Assembly: GCF_051307045.1 (NCBI RefSeq)
Contig: NZ_CP150452.1
Span: forward strand, 310,001 to 374,000
Source: Dryocola sp031988645
Lineage (GTDB): Bacteria; Pseudomonadota; Gammaproteobacteria; Enterobacterales; Enterobacteriaceae
DNA length: 64,000 nt
Reading direction: 5' to 3'
Below are positions 36,008 through 45,084 of the stretch, in pieces (position 1 is the stretch's first letter; every line of letters starts with the position of its first letter). The notes beneath the pieces are model-generated. The model searched no databases and was not told the origin of the DNA. It saw nothing but the letters and a program-made list of their open reading frames with translations. The translations under genes and the position numbers were made by a program.

Positions 36008-36529
36008 ATGGCAGAGAAACGCAATATCTTTCTGGTTGGGCCTATGGGTGCCGGCAAAAGCACTATTGGGCGTCAGTTAGCTCAGCAACTCAATATGGAA
36101 TTTTTCGATTCTGATCAAGAGATTGAGAAACGTACCGGAGCTGATGTGGGCTGGGTATTCGACGTTGAAGGCGAAGAAGGCTTCCGCGATCGCGAAGAAA
36201 AAATCATTAACGAACTCACTGAAAAACAGGGCATTGTGCTGGCGACTGGTGGCGGCTCTGTGAAGTCTCGCGAAACCCGTAACCGTCTCTCGGCCCGTGG
36301 CGTTGTGGTTTATCTTGAAACCACAATTGAAAAGCAGCTTGCCCGCACCCAGCGCGATAAAAAGCGTCCGCTGCTGCAGGTTGAGACACCGCCTCGTGAA
36401 GTGCTTGAGGCCCTGGCGCAAGAACGCAATCCTCTTTACGAAGAGATTGCTGACGTGACGATTCGCACTGACGACCAAAGTGCCAAAGTGGTTGCTAACC
36501 AGATTATTCATATGTTGGAAAGCAATTGA
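36008..36529 (+). CDS. aroK: Shikimate kinase I AroK
   Basis: Phosphorylates shikimate to shikimate-3-phosphate in the common aromatic pathway. It has 173 aa, E. coli length, from ATG 36008 (MAEKRNIFLVGPMGAGKSTI, Walker A). The shikimate-binding DSDQEIEKRTG and the conserved ATGGGSVKSRETRNRL are present; the lid region includes RDKKRPLL. An upstream in-frame ATG at 35966 lies in the leader. It is followed by aroB after 57 bp. Confidence 0.98.
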   Translation: MAEKRNIFLVGPMGAGKSTIGRQLAQQLNMEFFDSDQEIEKRTGADVGWVFDVEGEEGFRDREEKIINELTEKQGIVLATGGGSVKSRETRNRLSARGVVVYLETTIEKQLARTQRDKKRPLLQVETPPREVLEALAQERNPLYEEIADVTIRTDDQSAKVVANQIIHMLESN

Positions 36530-36586
36530 TTCTGGCTTAATCGAGAAACGCCTGCGGGCAAAGCTTCTTAAGGTGGACTTCGCGTT

Positions 36587-37675
36587 ATGGAGAGGTTAGC
36601 TGTTACTCTCGGGGAACGTAGTTACCCTATCACCATCGCTGCCGGGTTATTTAATGACTCGGCGTCCTTTTGGCCGCTGAAAGCTGGCGATCAGACGATG
36701 CTGGTGACCAACGAAACCCTTGCGCCACTTTACCTGGATAAGGTGCGTGGTCTGCTTGAGCAAGCGGGCGTTAAAGTCGATACCGTCATCCTGCCGGATG
36801 GCGAAAAATTCAAAAGCCTTGCCGTACTCGATACCGTCTTTACGGCGCTGCTGGAAAAGCCGCACGGTCGCGACACGACGCTAATCGCCCTTGGCGGCGG
36901 CGTGGTAGGCGACTTGACCGGTTTTGCCGCGGCGAGCTATCAGCGCGGCGTACGCTTTATTCAGGTTCCTACCACCTTGCTTTCGCAGGTGGACTCCTCC
37001 GTTGGCGGTAAAACGGCCGTTAACCATCCCCTTGGTAAAAATATGATTGGCGCGTTCTACCAGCCCGCTTCGGTGGTGGTGGATCTCGACTGTCTGAGTA
37101 CGTTGCCGAAACGGGAGCTGGCGTCGGGCCTGGCTGAGGTGATCAAATACGGCATTATTCTCGATGCGGCGTTCTTTAGCTGGCTTGAGGATAATCTCGA
37201 CGCTTTATTAGCGCTGGACGGCAAAGCGATGGCTTACTGCATTCGCCGCTGTTGCGAACTGAAAGCAGAAGTTGTGGCCGCCGACGAGCGCGAAAGCGGC
37301 TTACGTGCTTTACTCAATCTGGGCCATACCTTTGGCCACGCCATTGAAGCCGAAATGGGCTATGGCAACTGGTTGCACGGCGAAGCGGTCTCAGCCGGAA
37401 TGGTTATGGCCGCGCGCACTGCGTTTCGCCTGGGACAATTCAGCGAAGCCGACGTTCAGCGCGTCATTACCCTGCTGCAGCGTGCCGGGCTGCCCGTTAC
37501 CGGGCCGCGGGAAATGTCAGCAGACGCATATATGCCCCACATGATGCGAGATAAAAAAGTACTGGCCGGCGAGCTACGCCTTGTGCTGCCGTTGGCTATC
37601 GGGAAGAGTGAAGTTCGTGGCGGAGTGCCACACAATGTCGTTCTGTCCGCCATTGCTGATTGTCAGCAGGCTTAA
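36587..37675 (+). CDS. aroB: 3-dehydroquinate synthase AroB
   Basis: NAD- and metal-dependent enzyme for the second step of the shikimate pathway (DAHP to 3-dehydroquinate). It has 362 aa, E. coli length. Motifs: NAD-binding LIALGGGVVGDLTGFAAASY, IQVPTTLLSQVDSSVGGKTA, metal-site Glu in SGLAEVIKYGI, and His in NLGHTFGHAIE and GNWLHGEAV. Co-operonic with aroK. Confidence 0.98.
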   Translation: MERLAVTLGERSYPITIAAGLFNDSASFWPLKAGDQTMLVTNETLAPLYLDKVRGLLEQAGVKVDTVILPDGEKFKSLAVLDTVFTALLEKPHGRDTTLIALGGGVVGDLTGFAAASYQRGVRFIQVPTTLLSQVDSSVGGKTAVNHPLGKNMIGAFYQPASVVVDLDCLSTLPKRELASGLAEVIKYGIILDAAFFSWLEDNLDALLALDGKAMAYCIRRCCELKAEVVAADERESGLRALLNLGHTFGHAIEAEMGYGNWLHGEAVSAGMVMAARTAFRLGQFSEADVQRVITLLQRAGLPVTGPREMSADAYMPHMMRDKKVLAGELRLVLPLAIGKSEVRGGVPHNVVLSAIADCQQA

Positions 37676-37773
37676 CTATTAGAAATGATTGGTCGCCGCA
37701 GTCGGGCGATTTTTAACTTCGGGCGATGTGCAAAGTACGTACTGCTGGCATAAGCCTTTGAGTGGGGTGTTAA

Positions 37774-39087
37774 ATGGATGAATTCAAACCGGAAGACGAA
37801 CTGAAACCCGATCCCAGCGATCGTCGTCGGGATCGTTCACGCAAGCCTGACGAGTTCGATAACGAACCGCAGATCAACGTCGATGACGTCGATCTTGATG
37901 CCGATGAACCTCGTTCCTCGCGTTCCCGTCGTCCTCGCGACGAAGAGGAGTACGAAGGCGATGACGGCATGAAGGTTGAAGCCGCCGAACGCCGTCCCGC
38001 GCGCGGACGCAAAAAAGCCCCGAAACAGAAGGTTCCCGTCTCTCGTCAGCATCTGATGATGGGCATCGGTATTCTGGTTCTGCTGCTGCTCATTATCGGT
38101 ATCGGATCCGCGCTCAAATCGCCTTCTTCCGATAATGATACGGCCAACAAAAATCCAAACGCCGAAAAGAATATCGATCTGTCCGCCACCAATGACACCG
38201 CGAACCAGGCTAACGGCGCGCAGCCGCAGCCGGGCGAGTCAAACGTTGCTAACCAAACCGCTAACGCGGGCCAACAGCAGCAGGAAGTAAATTTACCGCC
38301 TATTTCTTCTACCCCAACGGATGCGCAGGTGCAGCCGACACCAGAAGGCCAGCAGCGTGTGGAAGTTCCAGGCGATCTGAATAATGCGCTGACACAGCAG
38401 CAGGATCAGATCGACAACGCGGCAAGCGGTTCTACTCTGCCAACCCAGCCGGCTACGGTTGCACGTATGGCAGGCAGCGGTGCGGCAGCCATGCCTGCTC
38501 AGAATACCGCGAAAAACGAGCAGGCACGCCAGCCGCAGCCAGCCGCGCGTCCGGAACGTAAACAAGCGGTGATTGAGCCGCATAAAACTCAGCCAGCGCA
38601 GGCTAAACCTCAGGCAACGGCGAAAGCTACCGTTGCGGAGCCAAAACCTGTTACTACCGCGAAACGCAGCGAACCTGCGGCAGCGGCTCCGGTTAAAGAA
38701 CCTGTTAAAGCGCCGGCTGCGGCTGCGGCACCGAAAGCGGCGGCTCCAGCGGCGACAGCCAGTACTGCGGCTCCAGCGGCAAGCGGCGGCGCGATGGTTA
38801 CCGGGGATGCGAGCGCAATTAAAGGCGCGCCGGGCAGCCATTACACCCTGCAGCTCAGCTCTTCTTCCAACTCTGCGAATCTGAACGCATGGGCGAAGAA
38901 AGAAAACCTGCAGCATTACATGGTCTACCAGACCGTACGTAACGGTCAGCCGTGGTACGTGCTGATTAGCGGCGTTTACGCCAGCAAAGACGAGGCGAAA
39001 CGCGCCGTTTCAACTCTGCCGGCTGACGTACAGGCGAAGAACCCGTGGGCAAAACCAATTCATCAGGTTCAGTCCGATCTGAAGTGA
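37774..39087 (+). CDS. damX: Cell-division SPOR-domain protein DamX
   Basis: Septal-ring protein that binds denuded glycan strands. It has 437 aa. An acidic and Arg-rich cytoplasmic N-terminus (residues 1-88) precedes a single TM helix (MMGIGILVLLLLIIGIGSAL, about 91-110). A long low-complexity Gln/Pro/Ala/Lys periplasmic linker follows, then a C-terminal SPOR domain (YTLQLSSSSNSANLNAWAKK, WYVLISGVYASKDEAKRAV). It sits between aroB and dam as in E. coli. Confidence 0.96.
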   Translation: MDEFKPEDELKPDPSDRRRDRSRKPDEFDNEPQINVDDVDLDADEPRSSRSRRPRDEEEYEGDDGMKVEAAERRPARGRKKAPKQKVPVSRQHLMMGIGILVLLLLIIGIGSALKSPSSDNDTANKNPNAEKNIDLSATNDTANQANGAQPQPGESNVANQTANAGQQQQEVNLPPISSTPTDAQVQPTPEGQQRVEVPGDLNNALTQQQDQIDNAASGSTLPTQPATVARMAGSGAAAMPAQNTAKNEQARQPQPAARPERKQAVIEPHKTQPAQAKPQATAKATVAEPKPVTTAKRSEPAAAAPVKEPVKAPAAAAAPKAAAPAATASTAAPAASGGAMVTGDASAIKGAPGSHYTLQLSSSSNSANLNAWAKKENLQHYMVYQTVRNGQPWYVLISGVYASKDEAKRAVSTLPADVQAKNPWAKPIHQVQSDLK

Positions 39088-39150
39088 TGGCAAGCGCAGT
39101 CGCTGTCGGAACCTTTCCACAGCTGGAGAAGGTGTAAATAGTTAGACAGC

Positions 39151-39967
39151 ATGAAAAAAAATCGCGCTTTTCTGAAATGGGCAGGGGGGAAATACCCCCT
39201 GCTTGATGACATAAAGAAGTATCTGCCAGAAGGTGACTGTCTGATTGAGCCATTTGTTGGTGCAGGCTCCGTCTTTCTGAACACTGACTATTCACGCTAT
39301 ATCCTCGCGGATATCAACAGCGATCTGATTAACCTGTACAACATTGTCAAAGCGCGTACCGACGAGTATGTTCAGGAAGCCCGCAGCCTGTTTGCGCCCG
39401 AGCATAACAATGGCGAAGCCTTCTATCTGTTTCGCGCCGAGTTTAACCAGTGCAAAGATGCGTTTCGCCGTGCGGTGCTGTTTTTGTACCTTAACCGCCA
39501 TTGTTATAACGGACTGTGCCGTTATAACCTGCGCGGCGAATTCAACGTGCCGTTTGGCCGCTACAGTAAACCCTACTTTCCGGAAGAGGAGCTGTACCAC
39601 TTTGCCGAACGGGCGCAGCAGGCTACTTTCGTCTGCCAGTCGTATGATGTCAGCATGACGGGCCGCCGCCGCGGGCTCGGTGGTGTACTGCGATCCGCCG
39701 TACGCGCCGCTATCCGCCACGGCGAATTTTACGGCTTATCATACGGACAGCTTTAGCATAGTGCAGCAGCAACATCTGGCTGCCCTTGCGGAAAACCTGC
39801 AGGAAAACCGCATTCCGGTGCTGATTTCCAATCATGACACCGAGCTGACCCGGATTTGGTATCAGCAGGCGAAGCTGCATAAGCTGCAGGTCAGACGCAG
39901 CATCAGCAGAAATGGCGGAACGCGTAACAAGGTGGACGAACTGCTGGCGCTTTACGGCGTAGCCTGA
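39151..39967 (+). CDS. dam: DNA adenine methyltransferase Dam (GATC) (frameshifted as sequenced)
   Basis: Methylates N6-adenine in GATC, used in mismatch repair, SeqA control and gene regulation. The start is ATG 39151 (MKKNRAFLKWAGGKYPLLDD, including the SAM-binding KWAGGKY). EPFVGAGSVFLNT (FxGxG) follows. Near residue 170 the frame shifts at 39660-39664, where ATG ACG GCC GCC has become ATGACGGGCCGCC. The catalytic DPPY (VVYCDPPYAPLS) and HDTELTRIWYQQ lie after the break. One base less gives 271 aa (E. coli 278). The break is probably artefactual. Confidence 0.95.
39660..39664. other. GGCC+1 insertion breaking dam
   Basis: AGC ATG ACG GCC GCC GCC GCG GGC is expected; the sequence has an extra G before GGCC. 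Confidence 0.87.
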
Positions 39968-40011
39968 GCCGTTTCGTTCGCCTCAAAAATGACAATATAT
40001 TGGAGAAGCGG

Positions 40012-40689
40012 ATGAAACAGTATTTGATTGCCCCCTCAATCCTGTCTGCCGATTTTGCCCGCCTGGGTGAAGACACGGCCAAAGTGCTGGCTGCAGGCAG
40101 CGACGTCGTCCATTTCGATGTTATGGATAACCACTACGTTCCAAATCTGACCATCGGGCCTATGGTGCTGAAATCACTGCGCGATTATGGCATCACCGCG
40201 CCGATTGACGTACACCTGATGGTGAAGCCCGTCGATCGCATCATCCCGGATTTCGCCGAAGCCGGCGCCAGCATCATTACCTTCCATCCTGAAGCTTCCG
40301 AACACGTTGACCGCTCTTTGCAGCTGATTAAAGAGCACGGCTGCAAAGCGGGCCTGGTGTTTAACCCGGCGACGTCGCTCAGCTGGCTGGATCACGTGAT
40401 GGATAAGCTGGACGTTATTTTGCTGATGTCCGTAAACCCGGGCTTTGGCGGACAGTCGTTTATTCCGCACACGCTGGAAAAACTCCGCCAGGTGCGCGAG
40501 CGCATCGACGCTTCCGGTTACGATATTCGCCTTGAAGTCGACGGCGGCGTGAAAGTTGATAATATTGCGGAGATTGCCGCGGCGGGCGCGGATATGTTTG
40601 TCGCCGGCTCGGCTATCTTCAGTCAGCCCGATTATAAAACGGTCATCGATCGCATGCGCGATGAACTGGCAAAGGTAAGTCATGAATAA
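40012..40689 (+). CDS. rpe: Ribulose-phosphate 3-epimerase Rpe
   Basis: TIM-barrel epimerase of the pentose phosphate pathway. It has 225 aa, E. coli length, from ATG 40012 (MKQYLIAPSILSADFARLGE). The metal/active-site motifs HFDVMDNHYVPNLTIGP, DVHLMVKPVDR, MSVNPGFGGQSFIP and EVDGGVKVDNI are visible. GGAGAAGCG serves as ribosome binding site; an upstream ATG at 40000 is not needed. It overlaps gph by 8 bp. Confidence 0.98.
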   Translation: MKQYLIAPSILSADFARLGEDTAKVLAAGSDVVHFDVMDNHYVPNLTIGPMVLKSLRDYGITAPIDVHLMVKPVDRIIPDFAEAGASIITFHPEASEHVDRSLQLIKEHGCKAGLVFNPATSLSWLDHVMDKLDVILLMSVNPGFGGQSFIPHTLEKLRQVRERIDASGYDIRLEVDGGVKVDNIAEIAAAGADMFVAGSAIFSQPDYKTVIDRMRDELAKVSHE

Positions 40690-41395
40690 GTTTGAAAAAA
40701 TTCGCGGTGTCGCCTTCGATCTGGACGGCACGCTGGTGGATACGGCGCTGGGCTTAAGCCAGGCGATGGATCAGGCGCTCTACGCGCTTGAGTTGCCAAC
40801 GGCCGGCGAAGAAAACGTCGAGAAGTGGATTGGAAACGGCGCCGACGTGCTGGTGCAGCGCGCGCTGACCTGGGCGTTAAAAGGCCAGGAGCCGCAGTTC
40901 GATCAGTGCCTTATGGCGCGCAAGCTGTTTGATAGCTTCTATGCGCAAACGGTCGACGAAGGCAGCTTCCTGTTTCCGCACGTCGCCGACACGCTGGCCG
41001 CGCTGGCCGACAACGGCCTGCCGATGGGGCTGGTGACCAATAAGCCGACGCCGTTTGTTATGCCGCTGCTTGAAAAGCTGGGCATCGCGCAATACTTCCA
41101 GGTGGTTATCGGCGGCGACGATGTGGAGAACAAGAAGCCGCATCCGGAGCCGCTGTTTAAGGTCATGGAGAAGCTTAACCTGAGCGCGGAAGCGCTATTG
41201 TTTGTGGGGGATTCCCGCAACGATATTCTTGCCGCGCAGGCTGCGGGCTGTCCCTGCGTCGGCATGACCTACGGTTATAACTATGGTGAAGCTATTGAGC
41301 TGAGCAAACCGAACGTCGTGTTTGATAAGTTCAGTGACTTATTGCCCGCTCTCGGGCTCCCTTGCAAAGAAAATCAGGAATCAGAACATGAGTAA
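40682..41395 (+). CDS. gph: Phosphoglycolate phosphatase Gph
   Basis: HAD phosphatase that removes 2-phosphoglycolate formed during DNA repair. It has 237 aa, about 15 shorter than E. coli Gph. The deficit lies in the cap region after ALTWALKG, where E. coli has a longer charged loop; the frame is continuous. HAD motif I is VAFDLDGTLVDTALGL, motif II LVTNKPTPF, Lys region NKKPHPEPL and motif III FVGDSRNDILAA. It overlaps rpe by 8 bp and trpS by 8 bp. Confidence 0.95.
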   Translation: MNKFEKIRGVAFDLDGTLVDTALGLSQAMDQALYALELPTAGEENVEKWIGNGADVLVQRALTWALKGQEPQFDQCLMARKLFDSFYAQTVDEGSFLFPHVADTLAALADNGLPMGLVTNKPTPFVMPLLEKLGIAQYFQVVIGGDDVENKKPHPEPLFKVMEKLNLSAEALLFVGDSRNDILAAQAAGCPCVGMTYGYNYGEAIELSKPNVVFDKFSDLLPALGLPCKENQESEHE

Positions 41396-42393
41396 ACCCA
41401 TTGTTTTTAGCGGCGCGCAGCCTTCAGGTGAATTAACCATTGGTAACTACATGGGTGCGTTGCGTCAGTGGGTTCACATGCAGAACGATTACCACTGCAT
41501 TTACTGCATCGTTGACCAGCACGCCATTACCGTGCGCCAGGATGCGAACGCGCTGCGTAAAGCCACGCTCGACACCCTGGCGCTGTACCTGGCCTGCGGT
41601 ATCGATCCGGCGAAAAGCACCATTTTCGTTCAGTCCCACGTGCCTGAGCATGCGCAGCTAAGCTGGGTGCTGAACTGCTACACCTATTTCGGCGAGCTGA
41701 GCCGCATGACGCAGTTCAAGGATAAGTCTTCGCGCTACGCCGAAAATATCAACGCCGGCCTGTTTGACTATCCGGTGCTGATGGCCGCCGATATCCTGCT
41801 CTACCAGACCAACCTGGTGCCGGTGGGCGAAGATCAGAAACAGCATCTGGAGCTGAGCCGCGATATCGCCGCGCGCTTTAATGCCCTGTATGGCGAAGTG
41901 TTCAAGGTGCCTGAACCCTTTATTCCTAAGTCCGGCGCGCGCGTGATGTCCCTGCTGGAGCCGACCAGGAAAATGTCCAAATCTGACGATAACCGCAACA
42001 ACGTTATCGGCCCTGCTCGAAGATCCAAAGTCGGTGGTGAAGAAGCTTAAACGCGCGGTGACCGACTCCGACGAGCCGCCAGTGGTACGTTACGACGTCG
42101 TCAACAAGGCCGGCGTTTCCAACCTGCTGGATATTATGTCTGGGGTCACCGGCAAGACTATCCCTGAGCTTGAGCAGCACTTTGAAGGCAAAATGTATGG
42201 CCACCTGAAAGGTGACGTAGCGGAAGCCGTCTCAGGCATGCTGATCGACCTTCAGGAGCGCTACAATCGCTATCGCAATGACGAAGCCTTCCTGCACCAG
42301 GTGATGAAAGAGGGCGCGGAAAAAGCCCGTGCTCACGCCAGCGCCACGCTGAAGAAAGTGTACGAAGTGATTGGCTTTGTTGCCCAGCCGTAA
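41388..42393 (+). CDS. trpS: Tryptophanyl-tRNA synthetase TrpS (frameshifted as sequenced)
   Basis: Class Ic aminoacyl-tRNA synthetase, essential. The start is ATG 41388 (MSKPIVFSGAQPSGELTIGN), overlapping gph. The HIGH-like motif is TIGNYMGAL and the KMSKS loop is RKMSKSDDN. Shortly after it, near residue 208, the frame shifts at 42009-42013, where ATC GGC CTG CTC GAA has become ATCGGCCCTGCTCGAA; the anticodon-binding part follows in the other frame. One base less gives 334 aa, exactly the E. coli length. A real frameshift here should be lethal unless another trpS copy exists, so an error is most likely. Confidence 0.96.
42009..42013. other. GGCC+1 insertion breaking trpS
   Basis: AAC GTT ATC GGC CTG CTC GAA GAT is expected (N-V-I-G-L-L-E-D); an extra C is present after GGCC. 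Confidence 0.9.
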
Positions 42394-42406
42394 GGCGCAA
42401 GCGATA

Positions 42407-42434
42407 AAAAAAGGAGGCGAAAGCCTCCTTTTTT
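42407..42434. terminator. Bidirectional terminator between trpS and cysG
   Basis: AAAAAAGGAGGC-GAAA-GCCTCCTTTTTT stem with flanking A and T tracts, between convergent genes. Confidence 0.95.
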
Positions 42435-42435
42435 A

Positions 42436-43815
42436 TTAGTGATTCGAGAACCAGTTCAGCTTGTCGCGCAGTGCCACCACGCGCCCGACGATAATCAGCG
42501 CCGGGCTTTCAACCTGCGTCGCCAGCTCGCCAAGCTCGTTCAGCGTTCCGTTGACGACGCGCTGTTTAACGGAGGTGCCGTTTTCTACCAGCGCAACCGG
42601 CATATCCGCAGGCATGCCGTGGCTGATAAGGTTTTGTTCGATGGCCGGCGCCTGATTAAGCCCCATATAGAACACCAGCGTTTGTTTCTCTGCCGCCAGG
42701 TTCGCCCAGTCGAGCTCGCCACCGGTTTTCAGGTGCCCCGTTACCAGCCGCACGCTTTGCGCGTAGTCGCGGTGGGTTAACGGAATGCCGGAATAAGCGG
42801 AGCAGCCCGAGGCCGCGGTTATCCCCGGCACAACGGAGAAGGGAATACCGCCGTGACACAGCGTTTCCAGCTCTTCGCCGCCCCGGCCGAAGATAAAGGG
42901 ATCGCCGCCTTTCAGACGCACCACGCGTTTACCTTTTTGCGCCTCGCGCAGCAGGATCTGGTTAATCTCTTCCTGTGGGACGCAGTGAAAACCTGCTCGT
43001 TTACCGACAAAGACGCGGTCCGCGTCGCGGCGTACGAGGTTCATAATGTCATCGGAGACCAGACGGTCATAGACCACCACGTCGGCCTGCTGGATCTGCT
43101 GCAGGCCTTTAAGGGTCAGTAATCCCGCATCGCCCGGCCCCGCGCCGACCAGCACCACTTCGCCGCGATGATCGAGTTCGGCGGCGAACATCGACTCGGT
43201 TTCCTGGTCGATTGCCTTTTTATCTTCGTTCGCCAGATATTGCGCCAGGCGATCGTTAGTAAAGAATTTTTCCCAGAAGCGGCGGCGTTCGCCCATGGTG
43301 GCAAACTTCGCTTTCACCCGCCCGCGCAGCGTGCCCGCGTAGCCGGCAATTTTGCCCAGGTGCAGCGGCAGAATGGATTCGAGCTTTTCTCGCAGCAGGC
43401 GAGCCAGCACCGGTGAAGTGCCGCCGGAAGAGACCGCGACCATCAGCGGCGAACGGTCGATAATCGACGGCATAATAAAGCTTGCCTGCTTAGGCGCGTC
43501 GACCACGTTGCAGAAGATGCGGCGGGATTCGCACGTATCGCTGACCTGCTGATTCACCTCGTCGTCATCGGTTGCGGCGATCGCCAGCCAGCAGGCGTCA
43601 AGCAGGGCGGGGGAAAACTCGCCCTGTTCAAGGGTCAGCATGCCCTGTTGCGCCCAGGCTTTAAACTGCGGCGTAAAGTCCAGGGCATTAACAGTGACGC
43701 GCGCACCTGCCTCCATCAATAAACGTGCTTTACGTTCTGCGACATCGCCCCCGCCAACCAGCAGGCAGGCGCGATTTCGTAGCTGACAAAATATGGGCAG
43801 GTGATCCACGTTCAA
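42436..43815 (-). CDS. cysG: Siroheme synthase CysG
   Basis: Trifunctional enzyme making siroheme from uroporphyrinogen III (methyltransferase, dehydrogenase, ferrochelatase). It has 459 aa (E. coli 457). The N-terminal NAD-binding dehydrogenase/ferrochelatase part has LLVGGGDVAERKARLL. The C-terminal SUMT domain begins VVLVGAGPGDAGLLTLKGL and contains VVRLKGGDPFIFGRGGEE and VVPGITAASGCSAYSGIPLT. It follows nirC by 7 bp and supplies the NirB cofactor. The frame is intact. Confidence 0.97.
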   Translation of the reverse strand: MNVDHLPIFCQLRNRACLLVGGGDVAERKARLLMEAGARVTVNALDFTPQFKAWAQQGMLTLEQGEFSPALLDACWLAIAATDDDEVNQQVSDTCESRRIFCNVVDAPKQASFIMPSIIDRSPLMVAVSSGGTSPVLARLLREKLESILPLHLGKIAGYAGTLRGRVKAKFATMGERRRFWEKFFTNDRLAQYLANEDKKAIDQETESMFAAELDHRGEVVLVGAGPGDAGLLTLKGLQQIQQADVVVYDRLVSDDIMNLVRRDADRVFVGKRAGFHCVPQEEINQILLREAQKGKRVVRLKGGDPFIFGRGGEELETLCHGGIPFSVVPGITAASGCSAYSGIPLTHRDYAQSVRLVTGHLKTGGELDWANLAAEKQTLVFYMGLNQAPAIEQNLISHGMPADMPVALVENGTSVKQRVVNGTLNELGELATQVESPALIIVGRVVALRDKLNWFSNH

Positions 43816-43822
43816 TCCTCAA

Positions 43823-44629
43823 TTATTGGCTTACAGTTTCAGGCGCAGCGATACGCTCTGGCCGTGGTCGTTCGGCTTTTGGCGTAGCATACCAATAACC
43901 CAGACCCATGAATACCGCGCCGGAAAGCGTATTCCCAAGCGTTACCCACAGCAGGTTGTGGCCGATGCCGGCCAGCGTATAAGCCTCGCTATGGTGGCCA
44001 AACCAGGAGAGCGCAAACAGCGTCATATTGGCCACGGAGTGTTCATAGCCGGAGGCGATAAACGCTAGCAGGCACCACCAGATAGCGATAAGCTTCGCCG
44101 CGCCTTCGGTACGTATCGCCATCCAGATCGCAAGGCATACCAGCCAGTTGCACAGCGCGCCTTTGAAGAACAGCGTCATCGCCGGCGCGGTGGTTTTTGC
44201 CAGCGCAACGGTGTGGACGATGCTGGTATCCGCCGGCAGCAGGCTACCGCCGCCCCAGCTGTACAGCAGCGCGACAAACACGGAGCCCAGCAGGTTGCCA
44301 GCCCAGGTCTGCGGCAGGATAGCCCACATCTGGCCGTGAGAAAGGGTTCCCGCTTTAACGCCGAAGGTCAAAAACATGGTGTGGCCGGTAAAAAGCTCTG
44401 AGCCGGCGATAATCACCAGCGTCAGGGCGATACCGAAGGTGGCGCCCATCACCAGCGGACGAACGGCGGGATCGAGCAAATTGCCGAGGGTGAAGATAAG
44501 GATGATGGCAAGCCCGACATAGGCGCCGGCCATGGCGGAGGCGATCCAAAAGCCGAGCGGATTGTTTTTCGACAGGCGGGCAATACGAGCGGCATTCGCC
44601 GCACACTTATTAATGGTATCGGTGAACAT
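43823..44629 (-). CDS. nirC: Nitrite transporter NirC
   Basis: Formate/nitrite-transporter-family channel of the inner membrane. It has 268 aa, E. coli length. About six hydrophobic helices are visible, with ITGSELFTGHTMFLT-like signature here IAGSELFTGHTMFLTFG and the conserved NWLVCLAIW and CLLAFIASGYEHSVANM. Imports nitrite for, or exports it from, NirBD. It lies in the nirBDC-cysG operon, with a palindromic element between it and nirD. Confidence 0.97.
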   Translation of the reverse strand: MFTDTINKCAANAARIARLSKNNPLGFWIASAMAGAYVGLAIILIFTLGNLLDPAVRPLVMGATFGIALTLVIIAGSELFTGHTMFLTFGVKAGTLSHGQMWAILPQTWAGNLLGSVFVALLYSWGGGSLLPADTSIVHTVALAKTTAPAMTLFFKGALCNWLVCLAIWMAIRTEGAAKLIAIWWCLLAFIASGYEHSVANMTLFALSWFGHHSEAYTLAGIGHNLLWVTLGNTLSGAVFMGLGYWYATPKAERPRPERIAAPETVSQ

Positions 44630-44704
44630 TTTTGTTATCCCAGATAATTGAAAATAATAAAGAAAAGGTAAAAAAGGCGCTTTGTGCTTTCCGATCCTGA
44701 AGGT

Positions 44705-44740
44705 CGTAGGGTGAAAAGCGCTATGCTTTTCTACCCTACG
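44705..44740. repeat. Palindromic intergenic element between nirD and nirC
   Basis: CGTAGGGTGAAAAGC, short loop, then GCTTTTCTACCCTACG: an inverted repeat of about 15 bp arms with one mismatch. It resembles the GTAGGGTGGATAAG-type intergenic palindromes seen scattered in enterobacterial genomes. In this place, inside an operon, it could stabilise the upstream nirBD mRNA or reduce read-through into nirC. Copies elsewhere were not checked. Confidence 0.65.
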
Positions 44741-44757
44741 CTTCGGTCAGAATATTA

Positions 44758-45084
44758 TTAAGCTTTGATCTGAACCATGCCGTCCTGAACGCGGGCGGCA
44801 AAGTGCGCAACGGAGCGGCTTTCATCTTCCATACACAGCCCGTCGCGCAGACGGAAACGCTGTTTTTTCAGCGGGCTGGCAACCCACAGTTCGCTCTGGT
44901 GCTCGGCAATAATCCCGCGCGACAGCACGCTCGCCTCAAAGAACGGGTCGATATTGCTGATGGCGTAGATTTGCTCGTCGTTGCGCGGGCGGAAAATCGC
45001 CACCTGCTGGCCGCCCAGCAGGGCGCAAACGCCGGTCGCTGGCAGAATGTCGTTCAACTGACAAACGGTAGTCCACTGGCTCAT
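44758..45084 (-). CDS. nirD: Nitrite reductase (NADH) small subunit NirD
   Basis: Small subunit of the cytoplasmic assimilatory/detoxifying nitrite reductase. It has 108 aa, E. coli length. The Rieske-like fold is recognisable (VCALLGGQQVAIFRP, YAISNIDPFFEASVLSRGII, SPLKKQRFRLRDGLCMED) but, as usual for NirD, the cluster Cys/His pairs are missing. It overlaps nirB by 4 bp. Confidence 0.96.
   Translation of the reverse strand: MSQWTTVCQLNDILPATGVCALLGGQQVAIFRPRNDEQIYAISNIDPFFEASVLSRGIIAEHQSELWVASPLKKQRFRLRDGLCMEDESRSVAHFAARVQDGMVQIKA

Noticed and set aside
39151..39967. dam as part of a restriction-modification system
   Set aside because: Its place in aroKB-damX-dam-rpe and its sequence identify the housekeeping orphan Dam; no restriction gene lies nearby.
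41388..42393. Programmed ribosomal frameshifting as the cause of the split genes
   Set aside because: No slippery heptamer, stop-codon context or pseudoknot is shared. The affected genes are unrelated, and the events are all at GGCC rather than at A/T-rich slippery sites.
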